The position numbers were made by a program, and so were the translations under genes. Positions 7,630 through 17,918 of a DNA stretch of 64,000 nucleotides are shown in pieces; within the stretch, counting starts at the first letter, position 1, and the number at the start of each line of letters is the position of its first letter. Source of the stretch: Zhihengliuella sp. (GTDB lineage: Bacteria > Actinomycetota > Actinomycetes > Actinomycetales > Micrococcaceae); NCBI RefSeq assembly GCF_031178195.1, contig NZ_JAPSJL010000005.1, forward strand, positions 113,877 to 177,876, read 5' to 3'. Below the pieces are notes generated by a model. The model was not told the origin of the DNA, did not search any database, and saw only the letters and a program-made list of their open reading frames with translations.

Positions 7630-10600
7630 GCCAGGAGTCGCGGTCCTCCGGGATCTCGCCCCAGCTGCGCGGATCGTCCTCGCCGGCGGCCCGGGGGATC
7701 ACGGGCTCGGCCACGAGCTGCGGCTTGGATGCACGGCGGCCCGAGGGGCGTCCTGCCGGTTCGGTCACGTCGTCCTCCTGGGCGGCGGGAAGGTTGAGGT
7801 AGTCGGCCAGGGCCTCGGCGATCCGGGCGGGGTCGCTGAAGACGTCGATGGTCCAGAGCGGGACGTACCGCCAGCCGGCCGTCTCCAGCAGCTGGGGTCG
7901 CTGGCGGGAACGGTAGCGGACGCTGAGCTGCGCATACCCCTGGGTGCCGTCGGAGACGACGGCGAGCGGCGGAGCCGGCTCGTCGGCGTCGCCGTCGGGG
8001 TTCCAGATCGCCAGGTCCAGCTCGCCGCGGTAGCGCTGCTCGACCCTGGCCCCGCGGGCCACCAGCCGGTTCCGCAGGTCGGCCACGAGCGGATCCTCGA
8101 GGGGCGCGTCCGTCCCCGACCGGGGCGTCTCTGCCCCCTCGATCACCTGCAGGAGACGGGCCGCGCCTCCGGTGACCCGCCCCGGGTCGAGGTCCTCGCC
8201 GCGGACGGCCGTGACGATGGTCAGACTCTCCCGGGCCCGGGTCATCGCGGTCACGAACAGCTCGTCGCCGCGGGGGCCGGAGAGGCCCCCGAACTCGTGG
8301 ACGGCCTTGCCGTGCGGCGTCCGGCCGTAGCCGAGCGCGAAGATCACGGCGTCGCGGACCACGGTGCGGGAGCGCTGGATGGTCGAGACCTGGAAGCGCT
8401 CCTCGTCGCGGTGGAAGAACTCGTCGGCCCACGGGTAGTTGGGCAGCTGGACCTGGATCGCCTCGGCGATCCGGGTGGCGTGGCGCTGGTTGGCCGCGAC
8501 GACGGCCAGGGACTTGCCCGGGCGCCGGCGGATGTGCGCGAACACGAGGTCCACGACGCGCTGCACCTCGGCGACGGTCGACTCGACGGCCTCGGCGCCG
8601 GCGTCGGGCAGCCCCGTCCCGTCCTGCACGTACTCGACGTGGAGGCCCTGGCCGGGGTCGGTCAGGCCGGCGGCGGACGGGAGCCGGTGCAGCTGGCTGC
8701 CGTAGCACTCCCCCAGCACGTCGGTGAGGCCGTCGTCGACCCCGCGGTACACGGTGTCGAGGCTGCGCACCGGGAGCACGCGGCTGAGCGCGGCGAACGT
8801 GCTGACCGGGGTCCGGGGCGCGCGCAGCGACGCGGTGGGGTCCACGGAGACGCTGAAGGTGGTGGGGGGCCCGAGCTTGCCGTCGCCGAAGGCGATGACC
8901 TGGCCGGAGCGGCTGATGGCGCCGACGGCGCTGCGCAGGGACAGGGCGTCCGCGTCGAGCAGGAGCACGGCGTCGAACCGCGTCTCGGCGGGCACCACGG
9001 AGGGGATCATCAGCGGCGAGCCGATCCACAGCGGCACCAGCGAGTTCACCAGCGGGGCGCCGAGCTCCGCGAGGGCGCCCACGCTCGGCTCGCCGTCGCG
9101 GAGCATGGTCTTCAGCTCGCGGCTGCCGGCGCGGTGGTCCAGCAGGGCGGCCTTCCACCGCTGGGCGAGCTTCCAGTTCAACCGGGAGGCGCCGGAGGCG
9201 ATGTGCAGGTTGTCGACCAGGCGGTACTCGGCCTCGAGCTGGCGGAGCTGGTAGCCGTCGGACATGGCGAGGTAGTCGTCGCCGCTGATCATCGCCTCGA
9301 GGACGGACTGCCACCAGGCGAGCTCGAGCTCGTGCCCGACCTCGGCGGCGGGGACCTCGCGCTCGAGCAGGTCCGCCATGAGCTCCTTCAGCCCGGCCTC
9401 GGCGAGCTGCTCGACCAGCAGGGTCCGCTCGGGCAGGCTCTGGAGGGCGTCGTGGTCGTCGGCGAGGCGCTCGATGTGGGAGACGACGTCGTCGATGGGC
9501 GCCCGGGTCAGGTCGGGCGTGCCCGTCCCGTCCGGGGAGCCGATGGAGCGCACGGCGTCGCCGAGGATCCGGCCGAGCTGCTCGAGCCGGTCCTGCGCGT
9601 CCCGGTAGTGCCGGTTGAGCTCCAGCAGGCCGGTCGGCACGGCCGGGTGGCGCTGGCTGGTGGCGTAGCTCTTCCACGCGGCCCGCTGCTGCTGGACCTG
9701 CTGCAGGGAGGTGTGCAGGTCGGCGATGTGGACGCCGGGGCGGATGTACTCCTTCGCGACGCGGCGCAGGCGGCTGCGCGTGACCGAGCCCATCTCCACG
9801 CCGTGCTCGCGCCGCCACGACGAGGAGGCAGTGGCCGCGATCAGGTCGTCCACCGAGCGGTCGAACACGTCCGGCTCGAACTTGTCCAGGCTCTCCCGGA
9901 CGGCGACCAGCAGGTCCAGCTGCTCGCCCCACTGGGCGAACGAGTCGCCCGGCTTGATCTGGGAGTGGGCCGCGACCTGCTGCATGCGCTCGCGCAGCCG
10001 CGGGAGGTCCTCGGCGAGGCGCTGGGCCAGCCCGTAGGCGTCCTGGGCCTCCTTGGAATTGCGCAGGCGCGCGCCGTACCAGGGGCTGCGGGTGACGGAC
10101 TGGTCGAAGGCGCCGATCTCGGCGGCCCGGCGCAGCTTGGTGCGGGTCTCGTCGCGCGCGACGATCTGGTCCAGCACCGAGCGCTTCAGCCGCACGGCGG
10201 TGGACGGGGCCGGCGTGAGCGCCGTCAGGCGGGCCAGCTCCTGCATCGCCTGGTACGGCGAGCAGCCCCACCGCTCGCGCACGTTGTGCAGGGAGGAGAC
10301 GTGGTCGCGCAGCGCGTGGCGGTGGCGCTTGAGGGTCTGGTGCGCGCGGGTCAGCTGCGGCTCCTCGGCGCGCTCGTTGCGCAGGATCGACTTGGTCAGC
10401 TGGCGACGGAGCGCCTCGGCGTCGACCTCGGGGGCGATGCGCAGCGCGAGGCTGTCGAGGCCGAGGGAGGCGAGCCGGCGGATGAGCTCGTTGGCGGTCT
10501 GCCGGCGCTCGGCGACGACGAGCACCCGTTTGCCCTGCCCGGCGAGGACGGCGGCGGCGTTGATGGCCGTCTGCGTCTGCCCGGTGCCGGGGGGCGAGGA

Positions 10601-11455
10601 GACCACGAACGACTCGCCGGCCTCGACGAGGTCGAGCACGGCCTGCTGGCTGGCGTCCGCGTCGAGCACCAGCAGCTCGTCGGCCGGATCGCGCTCGTCG
10701 GTGGTCTTGACGTCGACGTCGGGCTCGGCGACGGGGTCCGGCTCGCCGACGCCGTCGTGCTGTTCCCAGTCCTTCAGGAGCGCGGAGACGACCGGGTGCG
10801 TGGTGTCGAGGGTCGCGGGGTCGGCCGGGTCGGCGACGTCGGCGAAGGTGGAGACGAGGAGTCGGTGCTCGACGACGACGCCGGGCACGTCCGCGAGCTG
10901 CCGGCGCAGCTCGTCCATGGCCTGGCGCGGGTCGAACCGGGCGATCATGTAGGCGGCGGCGTAGAGCTTCTCCACGTCGATGGTGGTCCCGTGGTGCTCC
11001 TTGAAGTAGCGGACCAGGACGGGGTTGACCTCGGCGCGGCCGAGGAGCTGGATCTCGAAGTCGTCGCGGTCGCGGGCCGCCAGGGAGATGCGCACCAGCA
11101 TGACGGGGGCGCTGAGCTGCTCGCTGCGGCCGTCGACGGTGGCCCGCCAGGAGACGAGCCCGGCGGCGAGGTAGCCGACGTCGATCCCGCGCTCGTCGGC
11201 GAGCTCGCGGATCTTGGCGCGGAGCCCGCGTGCGGTGCGCAGACCGGGGGCGAAGACCTCCTGGTCCCGCAGCAGCATGGACAGGCGGGTGCGCCGGCCG
11301 GCCATGAACTGCGCCAGCCCGGAGGGGTGCGCGTGCGTGACCTCGACGCTGTTGGAGGAGGAACCGGCGAAGCGCAGCAGGGTGTCGGTGCCCGCACCGG
11401 GTCCGAGCTTCTCCAGCCAGTCGGCGATGGCCGACCCGCTTACTTCAGTCCCCAC
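7598..11455 (-). CDS. Superfamily 1 helicase-like protein with substituted Walker motifs and C-terminal nuclease-like domain
   Basis: A 1285-residue protein laid out like large SF1 helicase/nuclease fusions. Motif I reads SPPGTGQTQT: the Walker A Lys is Gln (Q293, codon 10577-10579). The Walker B site reads FDAVLLLDADA (from D834), so the catalytic Glu is Ala. The motif III equivalent reads AFGDGKLGPPT where GDxxQLPP is usual. The C-terminal helicase part is better kept: FVTAMTRARESLTIV retains the motif VI Arg. A central region (about 350-700) is helical. The last 120 residues (LDLAIWN, then SDGTQGY and GWRYVPLWTIDVFSDP) resemble an MTES_1575/VSR-type nuclease fold with an altered core. ATP hydrolysis is doubtful; the protein may be a scaffold or nucleotide sensor. 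It ends 179 bases before guaA's terminal region. Confidence 0.7.
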   Translation of the reverse strand: MGTEVSGSAIADWLEKLGPGAGTDTLLRFAGSSSNSVEVTHAHPSGLAQFMAGRRTRLSMLLRDQEVFAPGLRTARGLRAKIRELADERGIDVGYLAAGLVSWRATVDGRSEQLSAPVMLVRISLAARDRDDFEIQLLGRAEVNPVLVRYFKEHHGTTIDVEKLYAAAYMIARFDPRQAMDELRRQLADVPGVVVEHRLLVSTFADVADPADPATLDTTHPVVSALLKDWEQHDGVGEPDPVAEPDVDVKTTDERDPADELLVLDADASQQAVLDLVEAGESFVVSSPPGTGQTQTAINAAAVLAGQGKRVLVVAERRQTANELIRRLASLGLDSLALRIAPEVDAEALRRQLTKSILRNERAEEPQLTRAHQTLKRHRHALRDHVSSLHNVRERWGCSPYQAMQELARLTALTPAPSTAVRLKRSVLDQIVARDETRTKLRRAAEIGAFDQSVTRSPWYGARLRNSKEAQDAYGLAQRLAEDLPRLRERMQQVAAHSQIKPGDSFAQWGEQLDLLVAVRESLDKFEPDVFDRSVDDLIAATASSSWRREHGVEMGSVTRSRLRRVAKEYIRPGVHIADLHTSLQQVQQQRAAWKSYATSQRHPAVPTGLLELNRHYRDAQDRLEQLGRILGDAVRSIGSPDGTGTPDLTRAPIDDVVSHIERLADDHDALQSLPERTLLVEQLAEAGLKELMADLLEREVPAAEVGHELELAWWQSVLEAMISGDDYLAMSDGYQLRQLEAEYRLVDNLHIASGASRLNWKLAQRWKAALLDHRAGSRELKTMLRDGEPSVGALAELGAPLVNSLVPLWIGSPLMIPSVVPAETRFDAVLLLDADALSLRSAVGAISRSGQVIAFGDGKLGPPTTFSVSVDPTASLRAPRTPVSTFAALSRVLPVRSLDTVYRGVDDGLTDVLGECYGSQLHRLPSAAGLTDPGQGLHVEYVQDGTGLPDAGAEAVESTVAEVQRVVDLVFAHIRRRPGKSLAVVAANQRHATRIAEAIQVQLPNYPWADEFFHRDEERFQVSTIQRSRTVVRDAVIFALGYGRTPHGKAVHEFGGLSGPRGDELFVTAMTRARESLTIVTAVRGEDLDPGRVTGGAARLLQVIEGAETPRSGTDAPLEDPLVADLRNRLVARGARVEQRYRGELDLAIWNPDGDADEPAPPLAVVSDGTQGYAQLSVRYRSRQRPQLLETAGWRYVPLWTIDVFSDPARIAEALADYLNLPAAQEDDVTEPAGRPSGRRASKPQLVAEPVIPRAAGEDDPRSWGEIPEDRDSWLKEQRPPHWG

Positions 11456-11570
11456 CTGAATACCGCCTTCCTTGCTCGTTGGCGCCCACCGCGGACGCGG
11501 CGACCCCTTCTAAACTACGTCAGCGTGCCGCCGGTTCCGGCGACCGAAACACTGCCCGGCCCGGATCGAC

Positions 11571-11625
11571 GAGGGCCCCGTCCCCGCCGGCCAGCGCGCG
11601 GCTGGTCGGCGGGGACGGGGCCCTC
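11571..11625 (-). terminator. Strong hairpin downstream of guaA
   Basis: A 24-base stem (11571-11594 with 11602-11625, one G:T mismatch) and a 7-base loop lies 10 bases beyond the guaA stop. There is no T tract, as is common in high-GC actinobacteria. It separates guaA from the helicase-like gene downstream. Confidence 0.8.
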
Positions 11626-11634
11626 ACCGGGGGA

Positions 11635-13230
<1,596 letters not shown>

Positions 13231-13341
13231 TTTAGTCGACTCCGCCCGCAGGCCCGAACGGGCCGTCGGCGCGGGCACCGGGTGCGCCCGGCGCACCGGG
13301 CGCGGTGGGACGGACCTGCGGGCCGAGCCGTCCGGCGGCCC

Positions 13342-14793
13342 CTAGTACCGCTTGACGGCCTGCGGGTTGCCCTCGATCTCCTCCTCGACGCTGCGGTGCA
13401 CGCGCCGCTCCACGATGAAGGAGAGGAACGGGACCACGCCGCCGAGGGCGATGAACAGGAACCGGGTGAACTTCCAGCGCATGAGCATCCAGAGCCGGAA
13501 GTCGCACAGCAGGTAGAGCACGTACATCCAGCCGTGGGCGATCTGGATGGCCAACGTCACGTTGAATCCGCCCGCGTAGGAGTCCACGGGCACGAATCCG
13601 AAGGTGTGGGAGGAGCCGTCGGCGAGCGTGCCCCCGGCGACGAGCTCGACGCCGAAGCCGTACTTGGCGGTCATCTCGACGACGAGCAGCAGGAGGAAGA
13701 CGCCGGTGATGTACGCGGCGATCTTGAACCACCCGGCCGCATTGCGGATCTGGGCGTCGGTGCCGCCGAGGCGGCGGCCCTGGGTGGAGAGGTTCTGGCT
13801 GGACACGTCGTCGCCTTCCTGAGCGGTGGTGGTCTGTGCTTCGCGTACGACGCCGGTGCGTCGCTCCGCGGTCCCCTCGCCGGGTCGTGGCTCGTCGGGT
13901 CGGGGCTCGCCGGGTCGGGGCTCGCCGGCTCCGGGCGCGGCCGCCGGCGCTCCCCCGGCCGCGCGGGCGGCGGCGAGCCGGGCCCGCTGCTCGTTGCGGT
14001 AGTCGTCGCGCACCAGGCGGGTCCAGAGGAAGAACGCGAACCCGGCGAAGAGCGCCCATTCGAGCCCGTAGAAGATGTTGAGCCAGTTGATCTGCGGTCC
14101 CGGCGGCTGCGGGCCGACCCAGACGTCCTCCAGCCCGGCCGCGGCGGCGCCGGCGTCCTCGCCGGCGGGGTTCCGGACCTCGAACGCGACGACGAACCCG
14201 CTGTAGGAGTCCAGCTCCCAGACGTTCAGGAGCTGGGCCGCGGAGAGCGACTCGAACACCGGGACCCCCCCGGCGTCGGGCACCGGCTCCTCCACGGGCG
14301 ACTCGGTCGGCAGCAGGCGGCCGGTGACCTGGAGGTCGCCCCGCGGCAGCGGTGGCGGCTGCGTGGCCGCCTCCTGCCAGCCCCGGACCACGGGGATCAC
14401 GACGTCCTCGCCCCGGGCGGCGCCCGAGTCGGCGGGCGGTTCGTCCCCGTCCGGCAGCGGGTCGGCGAGCACGAAGGCCGCGACCACCCAGTGGCCGGCC
14501 CGCTCGTTGCCGTCCCCGTCCTCGTGCACGCGGTCGGTGACGAGCACCTGGCTGTCGGACAGGAAGTGGCCCTCGAACCGGACGATCTGGTCGGCGTCGT
14601 CCGCCATCAGGGGGCGGTAGGGCCCGAAGTGACTGGTCAGCGGCACCGGCGTCTCGGTCACGCTCGCCGGCGGCGGCGGGGCCGTCTGCGCGCGCCCGAA
14701 CTGCCACTGGCTCAGCCAGACGAAGCCCCCGGCGAGGGTCATCGCGAGCAGGAGGGCCAGCAGCCATTTCGGCTTCAGGGCGGTCTTCAACAC
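13342..14793 (-). CDS. SURF1-family protein fused in frame to a DUF3817 membrane protein
   Basis: One open frame of 483 residues joins two domains normally encoded separately. Residues 1 to about 260 are SURF1, a cytochrome oxidase assembly factor: N-terminal helix (WLLALLLAMTLAGGFVWLSQWQ), periplasmic domain, second helix (NIFYGLEWALFAGFAFFLW). A repetitive Gly-Glu-Pro-Arg-Pro linker (about 285-310) follows. Residues from about 345 form a DUF3817 protein with three or four helices (WFKIAAYITGVFLLLLVVEM, IAHGWMYVLYLL, FLFIALGGVVPFLSFIV). A GTG at 13806 with AGGAAGG upstream could start the DUF3817 part alone (154 residues), so both a fusion and a separate product are possible. The linker DNA contains half of a palindromic repeat found elsewhere in intergenic DNA. 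Confidence 0.8.
   Translation of the reverse strand: MLKTALKPKWLLALLLAMTLAGGFVWLSQWQFGRAQTAPPPPASVTETPVPLTSHFGPYRPLMADDADQIVRFEGHFLSDSQVLVTDRVHEDGDGNERAGHWVVAAFVLADPLPDGDEPPADSGAARGEDVVIPVVRGWQEAATQPPPLPRGDLQVTGRLLPTESPVEEPVPDAGGVPVFESLSAAQLLNVWELDSYSGFVVAFEVRNPAGEDAGAAAAGLEDVWVGPQPPGPQINWLNIFYGLEWALFAGFAFFLWTRLVRDDYRNEQRARLAAARAAGGAPAAAPGAGEPRPGEPRPDEPRPGEGTAERRTGVVREAQTTTAQEGDDVSSQNLSTQGRRLGGTDAQIRNAAGWFKIAAYITGVFLLLLVVEMTAKYGFGVELVAGGTLADGSSHTFGFVPVDSYAGGFNVTLAIQIAHGWMYVLYLLCDFRLWMLMRWKFTRFLFIALGGVVPFLSFIVERRVHRSVEEEIEGNPQAVKRY
13847..13864. repeat. Half copy of the 44-base palindromic repeat, inside the SURF1-DUF3817 linker
   Basis: Eighteen bases (ACGACGCCGGTGCGTCGC) are identical to one arm of the hairpins at 23131-23174 and 44665-44708. 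The second arm is missing. It is translated here as ERRTGVV, in the linker between the two domains. Confidence 0.7.
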
Positions 14794-14880
14794 CGTTCAA
14801 GCGTACTTCGATGGCCTGTAGAAGTCCGAACCGGGGCCGGTCCCCCGCCCCGGGCCGGAGGGGCGCCCGGCGTCCCTCCG

Positions 14881-16620
14881 TCAGTCCTCGCGGACCGGGA
14901 CGATGTCCTCGACGTTCATGCGCGTCTTGTCGGCGGAGACGTCGTCGGGCTGCTCCTGGCTGGCCCGTTCCGCCTCCACCCGGGCCAGGTAGTGCCTGAC
15001 CTCGCGGTCCACCTGCGCCTGCGACCAGCCGAGCAGCGGCGCCATCAGCTCGGCCACCACGGGGGCGGCCGAGACGCCGCGGTCCCACGCCTCGATCGAG
15101 ATGCGGGTGCGCCGGGTGAGCACGTCGTGGATGTGCCGCGCGCCCTCGTGCAGCGTCGCGTACACCGCCTCGGCGGCCAGGTAGTCGTCGGCGCCGGGCA
15201 GCGGCCTGGCCAGGGAGCGGTCCGCGACGATGAGGTCCAGCACGTCACGGGCCATGGAGCCGTAGCGCTGGAGCAGGTGCTCCACGCGGGCCACGTGCAC
15301 GCCCGCGCTCTGCGCCAGGCGGGCCCGGCTGTTCCAGGCCGCCCGGTAGCCCTCGGCCCCGAGGACGGGGATGGTGTCGGTGCAGGAGGCCGGCGCATGG
15401 ATGTCCATGCTGCGCACGGCCTCGTCCACGGCGTCCTTGGCCATGATCCGGTAGGTCGTGTACTTGCCGCCGGCGACCACCACGAGCCCCGGGACCGGGT
15501 GGGTGACCACGTGCTCGCGGGAGAGCTTCGCCGTCGAGTCGCTCTCGCCGGCCAGCAGCGGGCGCAGGCCGGCGTAGACGCCCTCGACGTCCTCCCGGGT
15601 CAGCGGTCGCTTGAGGACCTTGTTCACATGCTCGAGCACGTAGTCGATGTCCTTGCTGGAGGCGGCCGGGTGCGCCTTGTCCAGCGTCCAGTCCGTGTCC
15701 GTGGTGCCGATGATCCAGTGCCGGCCCCACGGGATGACGAAGAGCACGGACTTCTCGGTGCGCAGGATCAGGCCGACGGTGGACTGGAAGCGGTCCCGCG
15801 GGACCACCAGGTGGATGCCCTTGGACGCGCGCACGCGCAGCTGGCCCCGGTCGGTCACCATGTCCTGGGTCTCGTCGGTCCAGACGCCGGTGGCGTTGAT
15901 GACCTGCTTCGCCTTCGCCTCGAACCGCTCGCCGGTCTCCTGGTCCTCGAGGACCGCGCCGACCACGCGCTCGCCCTCGCGGAGGAAGTCGACGACCTTC
16001 AGCCGGTTGGCCGCGGCGGCGCCGTACTTGGCGGCGGTGCGGACGATGTCGACGACGAGCCGGGCGTCGTCCACCTGGGCGTCGTAGTAGCGGATGGAGC
16101 CCACGAGCGCGTCATCGCGCAGCGAGGGCGCCGCCTTGAGGGTCCCCTTATGGGAGAGGTGCCGGTGCAGGGGCACGCCGCGGCTGTGCCCGGAGGCCAT
16201 GGAGAGCGCGTCGTAGAGCGCGATGCCCGCGCCGACGTAGGGCCGCTCGACGCACCGCTTGGTGAGCGGGTAGAGGAACGGCACGGGCCGGACCAGGTGC
16301 GGGGCAATACGGTCCATCAGCAGCCCGCGCTCCTGCAGCGCCTCCCGGACCAGCCCGAAGTCCAGCATCTCCAGGTAGCGCAGGCCGCCGTGGATGAGCT
16401 TGGAGGAGCGCGACGACGTGCCGGAGGCCCAGTCGCGGGCCTCGACGATGCCCACGCGCAGGCCGCGGGTGGCGGCGTCGAGCGCGGTGCCGGCGCCGAC
16501 GATCCCGCCGCCGACGATGAGCACGTCGAGCTCCCCGCCGGAGCGGGCCGACGCCTGGAGCGCCTCTATCGACTCGGCCCGCTCCTGGGGGCCCAATGAT
16601 CCTGACCGAGTCGCTGCCAT
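14881..16620 (-). CDS. glpD: Aerobic glycerol-3-phosphate dehydrogenase, FAD-dependent
   Basis: Oxidises sn-glycerol 3-phosphate to dihydroxyacetone phosphate and passes electrons to the quinone pool; peripheral inner-membrane enzyme. The FAD-binding motif is VLIVGGGIVGAGTALDAATRG (residues about 33-53), followed by SGTSSRSSKLIHGGLRYLE and RPVPFLYPL, hallmarks of GlpD. The middle has INATGVWTD and the second half GIHLVVPR...IPWGRHWIIGTTDTDW. The C-terminal helical DAO_C domain (about 400-560) is present. The length of 579 residues is normal. Its start codon lies 2 bases after the stop of guaB3, so the two are probably co-transcribed, although no glpK or glpF is nearby. Confidence 0.96.
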   Translation of the reverse strand: MAATRSGSLGPQERAESIEALQASARSGGELDVLIVGGGIVGAGTALDAATRGLRVGIVEARDWASGTSSRSSKLIHGGLRYLEMLDFGLVREALQERGLLMDRIAPHLVRPVPFLYPLTKRCVERPYVGAGIALYDALSMASGHSRGVPLHRHLSHKGTLKAAPSLRDDALVGSIRYYDAQVDDARLVVDIVRTAAKYGAAAANRLKVVDFLREGERVVGAVLEDQETGERFEAKAKQVINATGVWTDETQDMVTDRGQLRVRASKGIHLVVPRDRFQSTVGLILRTEKSVLFVIPWGRHWIIGTTDTDWTLDKAHPAASSKDIDYVLEHVNKVLKRPLTREDVEGVYAGLRPLLAGESDSTAKLSREHVVTHPVPGLVVVAGGKYTTYRIMAKDAVDEAVRSMDIHAPASCTDTIPVLGAEGYRAAWNSRARLAQSAGVHVARVEHLLQRYGSMARDVLDLIVADRSLARPLPGADDYLAAEAVYATLHEGARHIHDVLTRRTRISIEAWDRGVSAAPVVAELMAPLLGWSQAQVDREVRHYLARVEAERASQEQPDDVSADKTRMNVEDIVPVRED

Positions 16621-16622
16621 GT

Positions 16623-17768
16623 TTACCTCGCTTGGTAGGGGGAGACGATGACTTCCACGCGCTGGAACTCCTTCAGGTCGGAGTAGCCGGTGGTGGCCAT
16701 GGAGCGGCGCAGCGCGCCGACCAGGTTCGAGGTCCCGTTGGTGTGGTGGGAGGGGCCGTAGAGGATCTCCTGCAGCGGGCCGACGCTGCCGACGTGCACG
16801 CGGTCGCCGCGCGGCATGTCCGGGTGGGTGGCCTCCAGGCCCCAGTGCCAGCCGCGGCCGGGGGCCTCCTCGGCGCGGGCGAGGGCGGTGCCGAGCATGA
16901 CGGCGTCGGCGCCCATCGCGAACGCCTTGACCACGCTGCCGCCGTAGCCCATGGCGCCGTCGGCGATGACGTGCACGTAGCGGCCGCCGGACTCCTCGAT
17001 GTAGTCGCGGCGGGCCGCGGCGACGTCGGAGATGGCTGTGGCCATGGGGACGTGGATGCCGGTGGCCTGGCGGTTGGCGCCGGTCGCGGCCCCGCCGAAG
17101 CCGACGAGGACGCCGGCTGCGCCGGTGCGCATCAGGTGCAGCGCCGGGGTGTAGCCGGCGACGCCGCCGACGATGACCGGGACGTCGAGCTCGTAGATGA
17201 ACTGCTTGAGGTTCAGTGGCTCCTGGTTCTGCGAGACGTGCTCGGCGGAGACCGTGGTGCCGCGGATGACGAAGAGGTCGACGCCGGCGTCGACGACCGT
17301 CTTGTAGTGCTCCTGGGTGCGCTGCGGGGTCAGGGACCCAGCGACGACGACGCCGGACTCGCGGACCTCCGCCAGGCGCGCGGCGATCAGCTCGGGCTGG
17401 ATGGGGGCGGCGTAGAGCTCCTGCAGCCGCTGGGTGACGGCCGGGTTGAAGTTCCCGCTGGTCTCGGCCTCGAGCGAGGCGATCTCGGCGAGGACGGGCT
17501 CCGGGTCCTCGTACCGGGTCCAGAGGCCCTCGAGGTTCAGGACGCCGAGGCCGCCGAGCTGGCCGAGCGTGATGGCGGTCCGCGGGCTCATGACGGAGTC
17601 CATTGGTGCCCCGATGATGGGCGCGCCGAACTGGAAGGCGTCGATCTGCCAGCTGACGGACACGTCCTGCGGATCGCGCGTGCGGCGGCTGGGGACGATC
17701 GCGATGTCGTCCAGCGAGTAGGCCCGTGTCCCGCGCTTGCCGCGGCCGATTTCGATCTCGTTCATCAC
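16623..17768 (-). CDS. guaB3: GuaB3-family IMP dehydrogenase-related protein
   Basis: A 381-residue TIM-barrel protein of the actinobacterial GuaB3 family, related to IMP dehydrogenase but lacking CBS domains. Seen: MNEIEIGRGKRGTRAYSLDDIAIVPSRRTRD at the start (short form EIEIGRGKRG), PIIGAPMDSVMSP, a glycine-rich phosphate loop (GAAGVLVGFGGAATGANRQATG) and ADGAMGYGGSVVKAFAMGADAVMLG. The usual IMPDH catalytic loop with its Cys nucleophile is not in standard form, so activity on IMP is uncertain. GuaB3 beside guaB is a standard actinobacterial arrangement. Two adjacent ATG codons (17768 and 17765) could serve as start. Confidence 0.92.
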   Translation of the reverse strand: MMNEIEIGRGKRGTRAYSLDDIAIVPSRRTRDPQDVSVSWQIDAFQFGAPIIGAPMDSVMSPRTAITLGQLGGLGVLNLEGLWTRYEDPEPVLAEIASLEAETSGNFNPAVTQRLQELYAAPIQPELIAARLAEVRESGVVVAGSLTPQRTQEHYKTVVDAGVDLFVIRGTTVSAEHVSQNQEPLNLKQFIYELDVPVIVGGVAGYTPALHLMRTGAAGVLVGFGGAATGANRQATGIHVPMATAISDVAAARRDYIEESGGRYVHVIADGAMGYGGSVVKAFAMGADAVMLGTALARAEEAPGRGWHWGLEATHPDMPRGDRVHVGSVGPLQEILYGPSHHTNGTSNLVGALRRSMATTGYSDLKEFQRVEVIVSPYQAR

Positions 17769-17918
17769 GCCGTCAGCCTACCAGCGCCGCCCTCGCGGGC
17801 CGGATTCCCGCGGGCCGGGGCCTCCCGATGACGCCGGCGCCGCGGGCCTCGGCCCGTGCCGTGGCCGCGGCGTGTTGCCGGGGCTCGGTCCGGAGCGGAC
17901 ACCGGGACGCGGCGCCGG

